Shown: piece by piece, positions 51,829-61,420 of the stretch | How the letters are laid out: each line of letters starts with the position of its first letter | Position numbering within the stretch: position 1 is the first letter of the stretch | Assembly (NCBI RefSeq): GCF_000266905.1 | Contig: NC_018027.1 | Coordinates: 4,278,001-4,342,000, forward strand | Direction of reading: 5' to 3' | From: Mycolicibacterium chubuense NBB4 | Lineage (GTDB): Bacteria > Actinomycetota > Actinomycetes > Mycobacteriales > Mycobacteriaceae | DNA length: 64,000 bases | The notes under the pieces: generated by a model | What the model was told of the DNA's origin: nothing | Database searches by the model: none | Seen by the model: the letters and a program-made list of their open reading frames with translations, nothing else | Made by a program: the position numbers and the translations under genes

Positions 51829-53370
51829 ATGCGACTCGTGCTCAAGACGGCCGTCCTCCTGTTCACGGCGCTCAGCGCCGCGGCCGCACTCATCGCGACG
51901 CCGGTGGTCACACTGGCCGTGACCCTCGCGGCGACCGCTCTGATCATGGGCGGCACCTCGCACCCGTTGAGCGTCCCGGAGGACACACCCGAGTTCATCG
52001 CGGGCTACGTGCACAACGCGGCCGGTGACTACATCGCACCGAGCGGGCTGTGCGGTGCCGGCTGTCCGCTGGTGGCCGTCCACACCCCGGAGGAAATCAA
52101 GTTCGTCACCGGCTGGAAAGACATGACCTTCGACCAGTCGGTGGCGCTCGGCCGGCAGAACCTCAACGACTGCGTACAGGGCCGACCGTGCACGGTGACG
52201 CTGGCGCCGTACACCCAGACCGGGCCGCCGCGCACGGTGAGCGACAGCGCGTATGTCGTGTACTCCTACTCGGAGAGTTCGACCGTCGCCACCGACGAGA
52301 AGCGATACCTGATCGCCCATCCCGCCCCCGCTGACGTGAGCTTCCTGATGTTGGCCAACCCGAACCGCCCGAACGGGGGCATTCTCGAACGCTTCGCCGG
52401 CGTCCACATCCCGATCCTGGGGGTGACGTTCAACGGGGCGACACCCACCGACTCCCCGCGCTCGGCGCCGCTGACCACCGTCGACATCGCCCGCCAGTAC
52501 GACGGCTGGGCCGACTTCCCGACCAATCCGCTGAACCTGCTGTCGGACCTGAACGCACTCGTGGGCACCGTTCTGGTGCACGGTAACTATTTCGGCGTGG
52601 GTACTCCCGAACTTCAGGGCCAGTATCAGGACACCACGTACTACCTCGTTCCGACACCGGTCGTTCCGCTGCTGATGCCGTTGACGTGGATTCCACTGGG
52701 CGGACGGGCGCTTGCCATCGCGTTGGATCCGGCGCTGCGCGTCCTGGTCGAGACCGGCTATGACCGCACCACGAATCCCGGGGCACCGACTCCGGCCCGC
52801 TACTTCTACGTGCCGAACCTGGTACACGCCGCCGTCGACTTCGCCGTGGCCGTCCCGACCGGATGGGACAACGCGATCAGCTACCTGACCCACAACCCCA
52901 CGCTCCGGCCTTTCCACACCAAGGTCCCCGACAGTCCCTACGGAGTCGGTGGACCGCCGGTCTACACGAACGCCGTCGACCCCTACGGTGATCCCACGCC
53001 CTATGCCGCCACGCCGTCGACGGCAGAGGCGGCACCGGCGGCTGTCCTCCAGCGCCGGGGTCGCGAGCACATGCCCCAGACCGCGCCGGATTCCCCGAAC
53101 GACGCTGCACTGCAGGATGTTCCGGACGTCCGACCGGAGGACGGGACCGTGCCGCCGGAAGGCACTGCCGAGGCGCCGGTCACCACTGCGGCGGACCCCT
53201 CACCTGAGCTGATCGACCGCGGCATAGACGTCGGCGGCGCCGATGACGGTAAGGATTCCCAGGGCCAGCGCCCCGCGCCGGCGGTTCGCACCGGACCCCG
53301 CCAAACCTTTCACCAGCAGCGCCACATCCAGCACGTCGCCCACCGTGCGCGTCCACACCAGCCGCGGTGA
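51829..53370 (+). CDS. PE-PPE-domain (PF08237-type) serine hydrolase
   Basis: A 513-aa protein without a PE or PPE N-terminus. Helices at about 6-40 act as signal/anchor, then an alpha/beta-hydrolase PE-PPE domain (about 45-320) with the putative nucleophile Ser148 in YSYSESS. The C-terminal 150 residues are disordered and Pro/Asp-rich. GGAAGGG precedes the ATG. The last 57 codons (from about 53200) lie over the antisense gene 53200-53571 and look like its shadow. Confidence 0.82.
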   Translation: MRLVLKTAVLLFTALSAAAALIATPVVTLAVTLAATALIMGGTSHPLSVPEDTPEFIAGYVHNAAGDYIAPSGLCGAGCPLVAVHTPEEIKFVTGWKDMTFDQSVALGRQNLNDCVQGRPCTVTLAPYTQTGPPRTVSDSAYVVYSYSESSTVATDEKRYLIAHPAPADVSFLMLANPNRPNGGILERFAGVHIPILGVTFNGATPTDSPRSAPLTTVDIARQYDGWADFPTNPLNLLSDLNALVGTVLVHGNYFGVGTPELQGQYQDTTYYLVPTPVVPLLMPLTWIPLGGRALAIALDPALRVLVETGYDRTTNPGAPTPARYFYVPNLVHAAVDFAVAVPTGWDNAISYLTHNPTLRPFHTKVPDSPYGVGGPPVYTNAVDPYGDPTPYAATPSTAEAAPAAVLQRRGREHMPQTAPDSPNDAALQDVPDVRPEDGTVPPEGTAEAPVTTAADPSPELIDRGIDVGGADDGKDSQGQRPAPAVRTGPRQTFHQQRHIQHVAHRARPHQPR

Positions 53371-53571
53371 GCCCATGAGGACCGCCGCCCCGTGTCCGCA
53401 CTCCCGGGCGCCCAGGGCGCGGATGACCCGCCGGGTGCGCGGCGAGGGCCGGACTCCGGCGACGCGCGCGACGCCGTCCGGGGCGATCAGTTCAGACGCG
53501 CCGAGCCCGACGCTGGCGATGCCCAGTGTGCGAGCGAGTGATGTGTGGTGCTGGGACGGTGTCGACGTCAT
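53200..53571 (-). CDS. Small membrane-associated protein of unknown family
   Basis: A 123-aa protein with hydrophobic segments GIASVGLGASELIAP and LALGILTVIGAADVYAAVD, resembling the membrane region of some mycobacterial cyclase/dehydrase-like proteins. The ATG at 53571 has GGAG upstream. It overlaps the 3' end of the PE-PPE gene by 171 nt in antisense. Confidence 0.65.
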   Translation of the reverse strand: MTSTPSQHHTSLARTLGIASVGLGASELIAPDGVARVAGVRPSPRTRRVIRALGARECGHGAAVLMGSPRLVWTRTVGDVLDVALLVKGLAGSGANRRRGALALGILTVIGAADVYAAVDQLR

Positions 53572-53759
53572 CGTGGGGTGTCTCCTTTGGCAGGGCCTCG
53601 ACCAACTCGCGCACAGGCCACCTACCCGGTATGCCGGCATCGAACCCTGTGCCGGCGAAGGACCTCGGTCGCCATTTGCAGGGGAGAAAGTCCTTCGTCG
53701 GCTGCGGACCGGTGTGACAGGGCCGCTGTACCGCTTACCGTGGTGTAGAGGAGCACACG

Positions 53760-55118
53760 ATGAACGAATTCATGCGCAGCACTGACGCATTCACCTGGTC
53801 CATGGAAAGCGATCCGCGTCTGAGATCGACTGTGGTGACCGTGATCCTGCTGGACCACTCACCGAACTGGGACGAGGTCCGCGATCGGATAGAGCGGCTC
53901 ACTCGCAGCTTCCCGATGTTCCGGCAGAGGGTCGTGCCATCGCCGTTGCAGGCCCCACCACGGTGGGAGGATTGCACCGATTTCGATCTCGACTTCCACA
54001 TGCGCCGGTTGGCGGTGCCTGAAGGAGGCTCGTTCGACGACGTTCTCGAACTGGCCCGGCTGGCGCAGATGGAGGATTTCGACCGGGCCCGGCCGCTGTG
54101 GAAGATCACGCTGATCGAGGGGCTGCCCGACGGTCAGGCCGCCGTGCTGTGCACCTTCCACCACGCCCTGTCCGACGGTGTCGGCGGAGTGCAGATCGCG
54201 ATGGCGCTCTTCGGCCTCAGCGAGTTCCCGAGCACGGAGATCACCGAGCCGGAGGTGTCGCCGCAGCCGCTGCTCGGCGACTACCGCGACGCCGCCCGCT
54301 ACGGCGCCGGCCTGATGGAAGAGGCCGCGACCGGAGTGCTGTCGACCATCCCCCGGTTGCTTCTCGACGGCGCCCGCAACCCGGTGCGGACGCTGAGTTC
54401 GGCGGCCGAGATGGCCACCTCCGTGTATCGCACCGTGCGCCCGGTCAACAAGACAGGGTCGCCGCTGATGAAGAAGCGGACGCTGATCCGTCGGCTCGAT
54501 GTGCTCGACGTCCCGATGCCGCAACTGCGCGAAGCCGCGCATCGCAGCGGGGGCGCCCTCAACGACGCGTTCGTCGCCGGCGTGGCCGGGGGTCTGCGTC
54601 TGTACCACGAGAAGCACGACATCGGCGTCGGAGACCTGCACCTGACGATGCCGGTCAGCCTGCGCGCCAAGGACGATGCCGTCGGAGGCAACCGGATCAC
54701 CCTGATGCGGTTCGACATTCCGGTGGGGGTCGCCGACCCCGCGCAGCGCATCCGGCAGATCCACGAATGCACCGAACGGGTCCGGCACGAGAAGTCGTTG
54801 CCCTACACGCAACTGATCGCCGGATTCCTCAACCGCGTGCCGCGCTGGTATATCGGTTCGATCCTGCGGCATGTCGATTTCCTGGCCAGCGATGTGCCCG
54901 GAATTCCGGTGCCCGTCTCCCTCTGCGGCGCAAAGGTGCTGACTCAGTACGCGTTCGGGCCGACTATCGGCTCGGCGGTGAACGTCACGCTGCTGACCTA
55001 CGTCGACACCTGCGCGCTCGGCATCGACGTGGACACGGGTGCGATCCCGGACGCCGAACTGTTCAGCGAGTGCCTGAAGGCGGGCTTCGACGAGGTGCTG
55101 GCGCTCGCGGCGGAGTGA
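53760..55118 (+). CDS. Wax ester synthase/diacylglycerol acyltransferase family protein
   Basis: A 452-aa WS/DGAT enzyme. The acyltransferase motif HHALSDG is at residues 134-140, and the PLW and NALND-like segments (GGALNDAFVAGVAGGLR) are present. It would esterify acyl-CoA to diacylglycerol or an alcohol to make storage triacylglycerol or wax esters. GAGGAG stands 8 nt before the ATG. Confidence 0.92.
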   Translation: MNEFMRSTDAFTWSMESDPRLRSTVVTVILLDHSPNWDEVRDRIERLTRSFPMFRQRVVPSPLQAPPRWEDCTDFDLDFHMRRLAVPEGGSFDDVLELARLAQMEDFDRARPLWKITLIEGLPDGQAAVLCTFHHALSDGVGGVQIAMALFGLSEFPSTEITEPEVSPQPLLGDYRDAARYGAGLMEEAATGVLSTIPRLLLDGARNPVRTLSSAAEMATSVYRTVRPVNKTGSPLMKKRTLIRRLDVLDVPMPQLREAAHRSGGALNDAFVAGVAGGLRLYHEKHDIGVGDLHLTMPVSLRAKDDAVGGNRITLMRFDIPVGVADPAQRIRQIHECTERVRHEKSLPYTQLIAGFLNRVPRWYIGSILRHVDFLASDVPGIPVPVSLCGAKVLTQYAFGPTIGSAVNVTLLTYVDTCALGIDVDTGAIPDAELFSECLKAGFDEVLALAAE

Positions 55119-55169
55119 ACGTACGTCAAGTGACCGGCGTGCCCGGCGATCCCGAAGCCGGTGCGCCGC

Positions 55170-56924
55170 TCAGAGGTCGATGACGACGTCGTCGGCAGGC
55201 GTGGTGATGCACAGCAGGACATTCCCGTCGGCCGGCGGCTCCAGCGGCTCGGCGGTGTAACGGACCTGTCCGGAGACAAGGGCTGTTTCGCAGGTGTGGC
55301 ACACGCCCGTGCGGCACGACCACCGGGTCGGCACGTCGCAGGCTTCGGCGAAGTCGAGGAGGCTGGTGTCGCTCGGTCGCCACGGCGCAGTGAGCCCGCT
55401 GCGCGCGAACTGGACGCTCGGTCCCGTTCCGGGAAGCCCTTCCGGAGGGTGCGGAGGTCGTGAGCCGACAGCGATGACGCCGGGTGTGATCGCCGTGCGG
55501 GCGCCGAACCTCTCGGTGTGCACGCGCTCCGGCGGGAACCCGCACACCACGAGGCCGGCGGTGACATTGTCCATGAACGACTGTGGCCCGCAGACGAAGA
55601 CGTGCGCCGCGACCGGCAGACCGAGCCTTTGCAGCGCCTCGGCGGAGAGCCGCCCCGCATGGTCATAGTCGACGCCCAGCCGGTCACCGGCGGCAGGGCT
55701 GCTGTAGAAGATGTCGGATCGGCTGTGCGGCAATTGGTTCAACACGCGTCGCGCCTCGCGGGCGAAGGCGTGCTGAGACCCGTCACGGGCACCGTGGACC
55801 CACCAGACGAGCCGAGCGGGTGTATCGGCCACTGCGTAGAGCATGGACAACACCGGTGTCGCGCCCACTCCCGCCGATATCAGGATCACCGGGGACGGCC
55901 CGTCGTCGAGGACGAAGGTTCCCCGCGGGGCCGCCACGTCGACGAGAACACCGACAGCCACGCAATCGTGGAAGTAGCCGCTGACCGTCCCCGAGGGCTC
56001 CCGCTTCACGCCGATCCGGTACTCCCCTGCCCCGGGCTGGTTGGACAGGGAGTAGTTGCGGACCAGTGACCGACCGCCCCGCTCGACGCGGACGACGATC
56101 GATTGCCCGGCAGACCATTTCGGAAGCGGGGTGCCTTCGGGGTCGCGAAGCAGTACGGAGCGCACGTCCCGGCTCTCGTCCTGGACGGCAGCCACCTCGA
56201 GCTGCCGGAAGCCGCGCCAGGCGGCGGGAGGCGCAGGTGCACCGGTGAGCCCGCTGTTGCCGGACGCGCCCGGTCGGGCCGTGTCCTGCTCGAGCAGGCT
56301 CTGCAGCGCTGCCTTCCACCCCGGGCTCAACGCCGGGATGCGCAGTGCCCGCGCCAGCGCGTCGCGGGGGTGGCCCGGCAGGTAGAGCAGCGCATCGACC
56401 TCGGCGACGGTGACGCGTTCCGGGCCGCTGCCGATCTTGGCGATGCCGGCGCCGGCCTCCACCTGTCCCTCGGCCAGCACCCGGCAGTAGAACCCGGGCC
56501 GCTGATGGGCGACGAGCAGGGCCGCCATGCGCGGCTCACCGAGGCGCATCCCGACGCGGTAGCAGGTGACCCGCGGCTGCGTCACCTCGAGAACCACCTC
56601 GCCGATGCGGTACCGATCGCCAATGCACACCTCGTCGTCCGGCAGCCCGTCGACGGTCAGGTTCTCCCCGAACGCTCCCGGCGCCAAGTCCTCCCGGCCG
56701 AGTGTGGACGCCCAATACCGGTACGACGCAAGCTGATACACCAGTACGGCGCGGTTTTCGCCACCGTGGCCGCCCAGATCGCCTTGGCCGTCGCCGTCGA
56801 CGTTGAGCCGGCGGATCCAGCGCGGTCCCGCCACCGGGGACTTCCACGCGCCGGTGCGCACGGTGCGCCCGTTCCACGCCACGTCCCGGGGCATTCCGAC
56901 GTTGACCGACACCAGCGTGGCCAT
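55170..56924 (-). CDS. MOSC / ferredoxin-reductase / [2Fe-2S] fusion protein
   Basis: A 584-aa fusion. Residues 1-215 are a MOSC domain with its conserved Cys121 (TQPRVTCYRVG), 235-475 an FAD/NAD(P)H reductase (RNYSLS at 289-294, ISAGVGATPVLS near 350) and 500-584 a plant-type [2Fe-2S] ferredoxin with C537, C542, C545 and C572. The fusion suggests electron delivery to a molybdenum cofactor-bound site or detoxification of N-hydroxy or sulfur compounds. AGGAG precedes the ATG at 56924. Confidence 0.88.
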   Translation of the reverse strand: MATLVSVNVGMPRDVAWNGRTVRTGAWKSPVAGPRWIRRLNVDGDGQGDLGGHGGENRAVLVYQLASYRYWASTLGREDLAPGAFGENLTVDGLPDDEVCIGDRYRIGEVVLEVTQPRVTCYRVGMRLGEPRMAALLVAHQRPGFYCRVLAEGQVEAGAGIAKIGSGPERVTVAEVDALLYLPGHPRDALARALRIPALSPGWKAALQSLLEQDTARPGASGNSGLTGAPAPPAAWRGFRQLEVAAVQDESRDVRSVLLRDPEGTPLPKWSAGQSIVVRVERGGRSLVRNYSLSNQPGAGEYRIGVKREPSGTVSGYFHDCVAVGVLVDVAAPRGTFVLDDGPSPVILISAGVGATPVLSMLYAVADTPARLVWWVHGARDGSQHAFAREARRVLNQLPHSRSDIFYSSPAAGDRLGVDYDHAGRLSAEALQRLGLPVAAHVFVCGPQSFMDNVTAGLVVCGFPPERVHTERFGARTAITPGVIAVGSRPPHPPEGLPGTGPSVQFARSGLTAPWRPSDTSLLDFAEACDVPTRWSCRTGVCHTCETALVSGQVRYTAEPLEPPADGNVLLCITTPADDVVIDL

Positions 56925-56956
56925 CTGCCGTCTCCTGTCCGAGCGCCGCACCGGCG

Positions 56957-57418
56957 TCAGTGCAGCGGGATGTCGTGACCGCGCTCGTCGTCGGGCCGCG
57001 GGCCGAAATATCGCCGTTCGGACTCGTCGATGGCGACGTCGTTGATGCTGGCTTCCCGCCGGCGCATCAGTCCGTGGTCGTCGAACTCCCACAGTTCATT
57101 GCCGTAGCTGCGCCACCATCGGCCGGTGGAGTCGCGGCATTCGTACTGGAACCGCACCGCGATCCGGTTGCCATGAAAGTCCCACAGACTTTTTCGCAGC
57201 GCGTAGTCGAGTTCGCGTTGCCATTTGGCGGTGAGGAAGTCGACGATCTGATCGCGGCCGGTGAGGAACTGGTCACGGTTGCGCCACACGCTGTCGGTTG
57301 TGTACGCGAGACTCACGCGGTGCGGGTCACGAGTGTTCCACGCGTCTTCGGCCGCTTGCACTTTCTGCCGTGCGGTCTGCGCATCGAAGGGCGGAAACGG
57401 TGGGCGTACGTCAGTCAC
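56957..57418 (-). CDS. DUF1348 / NTF2-fold protein
   Basis: A 153-aa protein of the nuclear transport factor 2 superfamily, DUF1348 group. [26 protein letters not shown] and ending [19 protein letters not shown] are typical of the family. Function unknown. It starts with GTG and is 32 nt upstream of the MOSC fusion gene, on the same strand. Confidence 0.85.
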   Translation of the reverse strand: MTDVRPPFPPFDAQTARQKVQAAEDAWNTRDPHRVSLAYTTDSVWRNRDQFLTGRDQIVDFLTAKWQRELDYALRKSLWDFHGNRIAVRFQYECRDSTGRWWRSYGNELWEFDDHGLMRRREASINDVAIDESERRYFGPRPDDERGHDIPLH

Positions 57419-57486
57419 GCCAACCGCCAGTCACGGATCTGCCGCTGAACCACTCGGTGATTATGGCCCGCCGAGCCACGAACCGC

Positions 57487-58371
57487 TTACCCGCCGGGCT
57501 GAGGTCCGGGCGGCGGGCCGAGCGGCGGCGACGTCGTGGTGGTCACGACCGAGGTCGTGGGCGTCACCGGTGTCGTCGTCACGGTGGTCGTGGGACTGCT
57601 CGTCGCGGGCGCCGGGGAGGTCGCCGTCGGACTGGTGGTGGCGGGTGCACCCGGAGCAGCGGTCGTCTCGGTGACGGTCGACGTGCTGGTCGCGACGGAC
57701 GTCGACGTACCGGCAGCGCTCGCCGGCGCGAGGACCGCACACGCGACGCGGGCGCCCGCATCACCGGTGGCGAGGGTCTCCGCGTCCGGGCCCGGCACAC
57801 CGTCATGCGTGTAGCGCTGGGGGATGTTGGCGAAGTTGTCCGGGCCTGCGTGGATGATCAGGGCGCTGCCCTCGGGGCCTTTGAGATCGTCGGCCTTGAA
57901 CGCGTCGGTGGTCGCCACGACCTTGCCCGACCCGTCGGCGCGGACGAACAGCGGTGTCAGGTCACCGCTGGCCGGATGCTCGGTGCGGCCGCCGACCTGC
58001 AGATGTCCGCCTGCGGATTCGAAGTTGCCGGGAGGGCCGCCTGTCGGGGCGACGGAGTTGGCCTCGCACTTGCCGATGGAGTGGATGTGCATCCCGTGGC
58101 TGCCCGGAGAGAGAATTCCTCCCGCAACCGTCTCCACGGTGACCGTCGCGTAGCCGCCCGTGAAGTCGATCGTCGCGTTGGCCACCGGCTTGCCGTCGGG
58201 CGTCTTCAGCTCGGCCTTCATGGTCTGAGCACCTGCCGCCGCCGACGTCGTCGTCGCGGAGGTGGTGGAACTGCTCGTCTGTTCGCTGCTGTTCTGACTC
58301 GAGTTACAGCCGGCTACCACGACCACAGGGGCCGAAAGCAGCGCGGCGGCTGCCGTTGCGCGCTTCCACAT
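57487..58371 (-). CDS. sodC: Cu/Zn superoxide dismutase, lipoprotein with long Thr/Pro tail
   Basis: A 294-aa exported SodC. The lipobox VAGC gives lipid-modified Cys22, followed by a Ser/Thr linker. Copper/zinc ligands are visible in HGMHIH (His95 and His97), His123 in AGGH and His132/Asp137, and the disulfide Cys102-Cys211 is preserved. The C-terminal 79 residues (216-294) are an unusual Thr/Ser/Pro-rich extension, ending in [13 protein letters not shown], beyond the length of M. tuberculosis SodC. It would destroy superoxide at the envelope. Confidence 0.9.
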   Translation of the reverse strand: MWKRATAAAALLSAPVVVVAGCNSSQNSSEQTSSSTTSATTTSAAAGAQTMKAELKTPDGKPVANATIDFTGGYATVTVETVAGGILSPGSHGMHIHSIGKCEANSVAPTGGPPGNFESAGGHLQVGGRTEHPASGDLTPLFVRADGSGKVVATTDAFKADDLKGPEGSALIIHAGPDNFANIPQRYTHDGVPGPDAETLATGDAGARVACAVLAPASAAGTSTSVATSTSTVTETTAAPGAPATTSPTATSPAPATSSPTTTVTTTPVTPTTSVVTTTTSPPLGPPPGPQPGG

Positions 58372-58456
58372 CGACGCCGAGTACCCCGAATCGCTGATAT
58401 GAACCACTCGAGCCGGACTTTTTTGTTTCGACGTGATGCGGCAACCGGCAAAGCGA

Positions 58457-59227
58457 TCACAGCACCTTGGACAAGAAGTCCTGCAGTCGCGGATGCTTGG
58501 GATGGTCGAACACCTCGGCCGGGATGTCGTCCTCGACGATGTTGCCGTCGGCCATGAAGATCACTCGCGAGGCCACTTCGCGAGCGAATCCCATCTCGTG
58601 GGTGACCACCACCATCGTCATCCCCTCTGCGGCCAGCGTGCGCAGCACCTCGAGGACGTCTCCGACCATCTCGGGGTCCAGCGCGCTGGTGGCCTCGTCG
58701 AACAGCATGATCGACGGGTTCATCGCCAGCGCTCGGGCGATCGCCACGCGTTGTTTCTGCCCGCCCGACAGGTTCGCGGGTTTGACGTGGGCCTTCTCGG
58801 CCAACCCGACCTGACCGAGCAGCTCCATCGCCCGCTTCTCTGCCTCCGCCTTGCCCATCTTCTTGGTCAGCAGCGGCGCCAGCGTCACGTTCTGCAGCGC
58901 CGTCATGTGCGGGAACAGGTTGAAGTGCTGGAACACCATGCCGATGTGCTGGCGCACCTTGTCGAGATCGACCTTCTTGTCCGTCAGATCGAACTCGTCG
59001 ATGGTGACCTTGCCTCCGGTGATGTCCTCGAGCTTGTTGAGGCAGCGCAGGAATGTCGACTTGCCGGACCCGGACGGGCCGATGACGCAGACGACCTCGC
59101 CCTCCTTGACCGTCGTGGTGATCCCGTCGAGCACCACCAGGTCACCGAACGACTTCTTGAGTCCTTCGATGCGGATCTTGACGGCGCCCTTGCGTTCCGT
59201 CGCGGTTTCGGATACCAGCTGGTTCAT
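58457..59227 (-). CDS. Polar amino-acid ABC transporter ATPase
   Basis: A 256-aa ABC ATPase of the GlnQ type. Walker [10 protein letters not shown] is at residues 50-58, the signature LSGGQKQR and the Walker [11 protein letters not shown] follow. It energises the fused binding protein-permease encoded just upstream (12 nt). Substrate is probably glutamine, glutamate or another polar amino acid. Confidence 0.93.
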   Translation of the reverse strand: MNQLVSETATERKGAVKIRIEGLKKSFGDLVVLDGITTTVKEGEVVCVIGPSGSGKSTFLRCLNKLEDITGGKVTIDEFDLTDKKVDLDKVRQHIGMVFQHFNLFPHMTALQNVTLAPLLTKKMGKAEAEKRAMELLGQVGLAEKAHVKPANLSGGQKQRVAIARALAMNPSIMLFDEATSALDPEMVGDVLEVLRTLAAEGMTMVVVTHEMGFAREVASRVIFMADGNIVEDDIPAEVFDHPKHPRLQDFLSKVL

Positions 59228-59239
59228 TTCACGGTGCCC

Positions 59240-60727
59240 CTATTTGACTAGCCGGCGTTCGAGCCGATCCGAGAGTTTCGTCAGCGCCATGATGACGATG
59301 AAGTAGATGATGCCGATGATCAACCACATGTTGAACGACTGGAAATTGCGGGCGATGATGATCCGGCCGGTCTGGGTCAACTCGGCGATGCCGATGACCG
59401 ACAGGATCGAGGTGTCCTTCAGGGTGATGACGAATTGGTTGATGTAGGACGGGATCATCGTCCGGATCGCCTGCGGCAGGATCACCCGGCGCATCGTCGG
59501 CAGATAACCGATCCCCAGGCTGCGCGCGGCTTCCATCTGCCCCTTGTCGACGGATTGGATTCCGCCACGGACGATTTCGGTCATATAGGCCCCGGCGTTC
59601 AACGACAGTGTGATGATGCCCGCGGTCAGCGCCGACATCTGGAAGCCCAGCGCCGAGGGAATGCCGAAGTAGATGAAGAACGCCTGCACCAGCAGCGGTG
59701 TGCCGCGGAAGATGTCGACATAGGTGGTGCCGACGGCGCGCAACCAGACGGCCCGTGACACCCGGAACAGCCCGAAGATGGTGCCCAGCACCAGGGCGAT
59801 CGCGATGGAGACGACCGTCAGGATGACGGTCATCTTGAGGCCTTCCATCAGGATCGGGAAGGTGCTCTTGAGCAATCCGAAGAACGAGTTGTCGGCGGTC
59901 GACGCGCCCTTGCCCAGATAGGTGTCCAGGATCTCGTCATAGCGGCCGGACTGCTTGAGATGTTTCAGTCCGGCGTTGAACTTCTGCAGCAGTTCGGCGT
60001 TACGGCCCTTGTTGACGGCGAACCCGTAGCTGGCGCCCGCCTCCTTCTTGGTGACCGTCTTGAAGCCGTTGCCCTGGGCGATGCCGTACTGCAGCACGGG
60101 ATAGTCCTCGAAGACGGCCTGCGAATTCCCGGTTCGCACCTCGTCGAACATCGACGCACTGTCGGCGAAGTAGACGGTGCTGAAGCCGTACTTGTCCTTG
60201 ATCGACTCGGCGAACGCGGCGCCCTCGGTCCCGTTCTTGACCGCGACGCGCTTGCCGCGCAGGTCCGCGTAGGACTTGATGTCTTCGTTGGTGTCCAGCA
60301 CCGCCATCTGAACGCCCGACTCGAAGTAGGGATCCGAGAAGTCGAACACCTTCTTGCGCTCGTCGGTGATCGACATCCCCGCGATGACGCCGTCGACCTG
60401 GTTGGCCTGCACCGCCTGCAGGGCGGCGTCGAAGCCCAGCGGCCTGATGTCGACCGTGAAGCCCTGATCCTTGGCGATGTCTCTGATGAGGTCCATGTCG
60501 ATACCGACGAAATTGCCGTTCTTGTCCTGGAATTCGAACGGCGCGAACGTGGTGTCGGTGGCGATGACGTAGTTCTGCCCCTGCGCCTTGGCATTCGGAG
60601 CCGCGGCGACTCCGGCGCCGAACCCCACGACGAGCAGCGCTCCCATCAGGAAGACGAGCCGGCGGCCGACTCGCGCTCGCCATCCCGCTGCCTTCGGGTC
60701 GGCGAGTACCGACGAACCGGCGTGCAT
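59240..60727 (-). CDS. Fused amino-acid binding protein and ABC permease
   Basis: A 495-aa protein joining a solute-binding domain (about 50-270, with TDTTFAPFEFQDKNGNFVGIDMDL) to an HisM/GlnP-type permease (about 285-490). The N-terminal hydrophobic segment (21-45) exports the binding domain. The EAARSLGIGY loop contacts the ATPase. Fusing the receptor to the permease keeps one binding domain per channel. It forms an operon with the ATPase. Confidence 0.92.
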   Translation of the reverse strand: MHAGSSVLADPKAAGWRARVGRRLVFLMGALLVVGFGAGVAAAPNAKAQGQNYVIATDTTFAPFEFQDKNGNFVGIDMDLIRDIAKDQGFTVDIRPLGFDAALQAVQANQVDGVIAGMSITDERKKVFDFSDPYFESGVQMAVLDTNEDIKSYADLRGKRVAVKNGTEGAAFAESIKDKYGFSTVYFADSASMFDEVRTGNSQAVFEDYPVLQYGIAQGNGFKTVTKKEAGASYGFAVNKGRNAELLQKFNAGLKHLKQSGRYDEILDTYLGKGASTADNSFFGLLKSTFPILMEGLKMTVILTVVSIAIALVLGTIFGLFRVSRAVWLRAVGTTYVDIFRGTPLLVQAFFIYFGIPSALGFQMSALTAGIITLSLNAGAYMTEIVRGGIQSVDKGQMEAARSLGIGYLPTMRRVILPQAIRTMIPSYINQFVITLKDTSILSVIGIAELTQTGRIIIARNFQSFNMWLIIGIIYFIVIMALTKLSDRLERRLVK

Positions 60728-60809
60728 GCTGGCCTCCCGTCTGATCGTGATCGGAAAGCCTCACGCTAGACCCCGGGAAGCCTCGCCATGCCCGGTTACC
60801 GGTGATCGT

Positions 60810-60826
60810 GTCGGCCTACGGCCGAC
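60810..60826 (-). terminator. Short hairpin after the nitroreductase gene
   Basis: A perfect 7-bp stem GTCGGCC/GGCCGAC with a 3-nt loop lies 22 nt past the stop codon of the 60848-61270 gene. Confidence 0.4.
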
Positions 60827-60847
60827 CAATCGAGGGTGACAGGTGAG

Positions 60848-61270
60848 TCACTCGACCACGAACACCGGGATCAGCCGGTCGGTCTTGGTCTGGTACTCCG
60901 CGTAGGGCGGGTACGCCTCGACCGCCAGTGCCCACCAGTGTTCGCGCTCCTCGCCCTCGAGTTCACGCGCGGTCAGGGTCGCCACCTTGTCACCGTCCTG
61001 GACCGTCACCGTCGGGTTGGCCTTGACGTTGTGGTACCAGAGCGGATGCCGCGGGTCGCCGCCCTTGGAGGCCACCATGGCGTACTTGCCGTTCTCCTCG
61101 ACGCGCATCAGCGGTACGTAGCGCTTCTGACCGGACTTCGCGCCGGTGGTGGTGAAGAGGACGATCGGGCGGTCGAAGATCTCGACCCCGTCGGTGGTGC
61201 CCTGCTCCAGAATGCGTTCGGTCTGCTCGCGTACCCAGTCGGTGGGGCTCAGCTGTGGTTGATCAGTCAC
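60848..61270 (-). CDS. Deazaflavin (F420)-dependent nitroreductase family protein
   Basis: A 140-aa protein of the Ddn/DUF385 split-barrel family. GAKSGQKRYVPLM, the SKGGDPRHPLWYHNVKANP and the closing RLIPVFVVE are diagnostic. Members use reduced F420 to reduce quinones or nitroimidazoles. GTG at 61270 is used; the open frame extends further but without a ribosome site. Confidence 0.88.
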   Translation of the reverse strand: MTDQPQLSPTDWVREQTERILEQGTTDGVEIFDRPIVLFTTTGAKSGQKRYVPLMRVEENGKYAMVASKGGDPRHPLWYHNVKANPTVTVQDGDKVATLTARELEGEEREHWWALAVEAYPPYAEYQTKTDRLIPVFVVE

Positions 61271-61355
61271 GCCTGACCCAACGTCTGTCGAGGCGGCATG
61301 ATTCCTGCCCCCGGACCTCATGGCCGCCGAGGATCTGACGGCTGTGCGCTCTGCA

Positions 61356-61380
61356 GTGTGACCGCCGTCACATCCGGGTA
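61356..61380 (+). promoter_or_regulatory. SigF-like promoter candidate for the permease-Usp operon
   Basis: GTGT (61356-61359) is followed after 16 nt by GGGTA (61376-61380), one mismatch from the SigF pattern GTTT-N15-17-GGGTA. It lies about 40 nt before the ATG. Confidence 0.35.
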
Positions 61381-61420
61381 CCATACGTTGGTTCAGTTCC
61401 ACTCGGCGTCGGAGGTCTCC

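Noticed and set aside
53760..55183. Long frames overlapping the WS/DGAT gene on both strands
   Set aside because: They lack the acyltransferase motifs and are frame-shifted or antisense readings of a clear enzyme gene.
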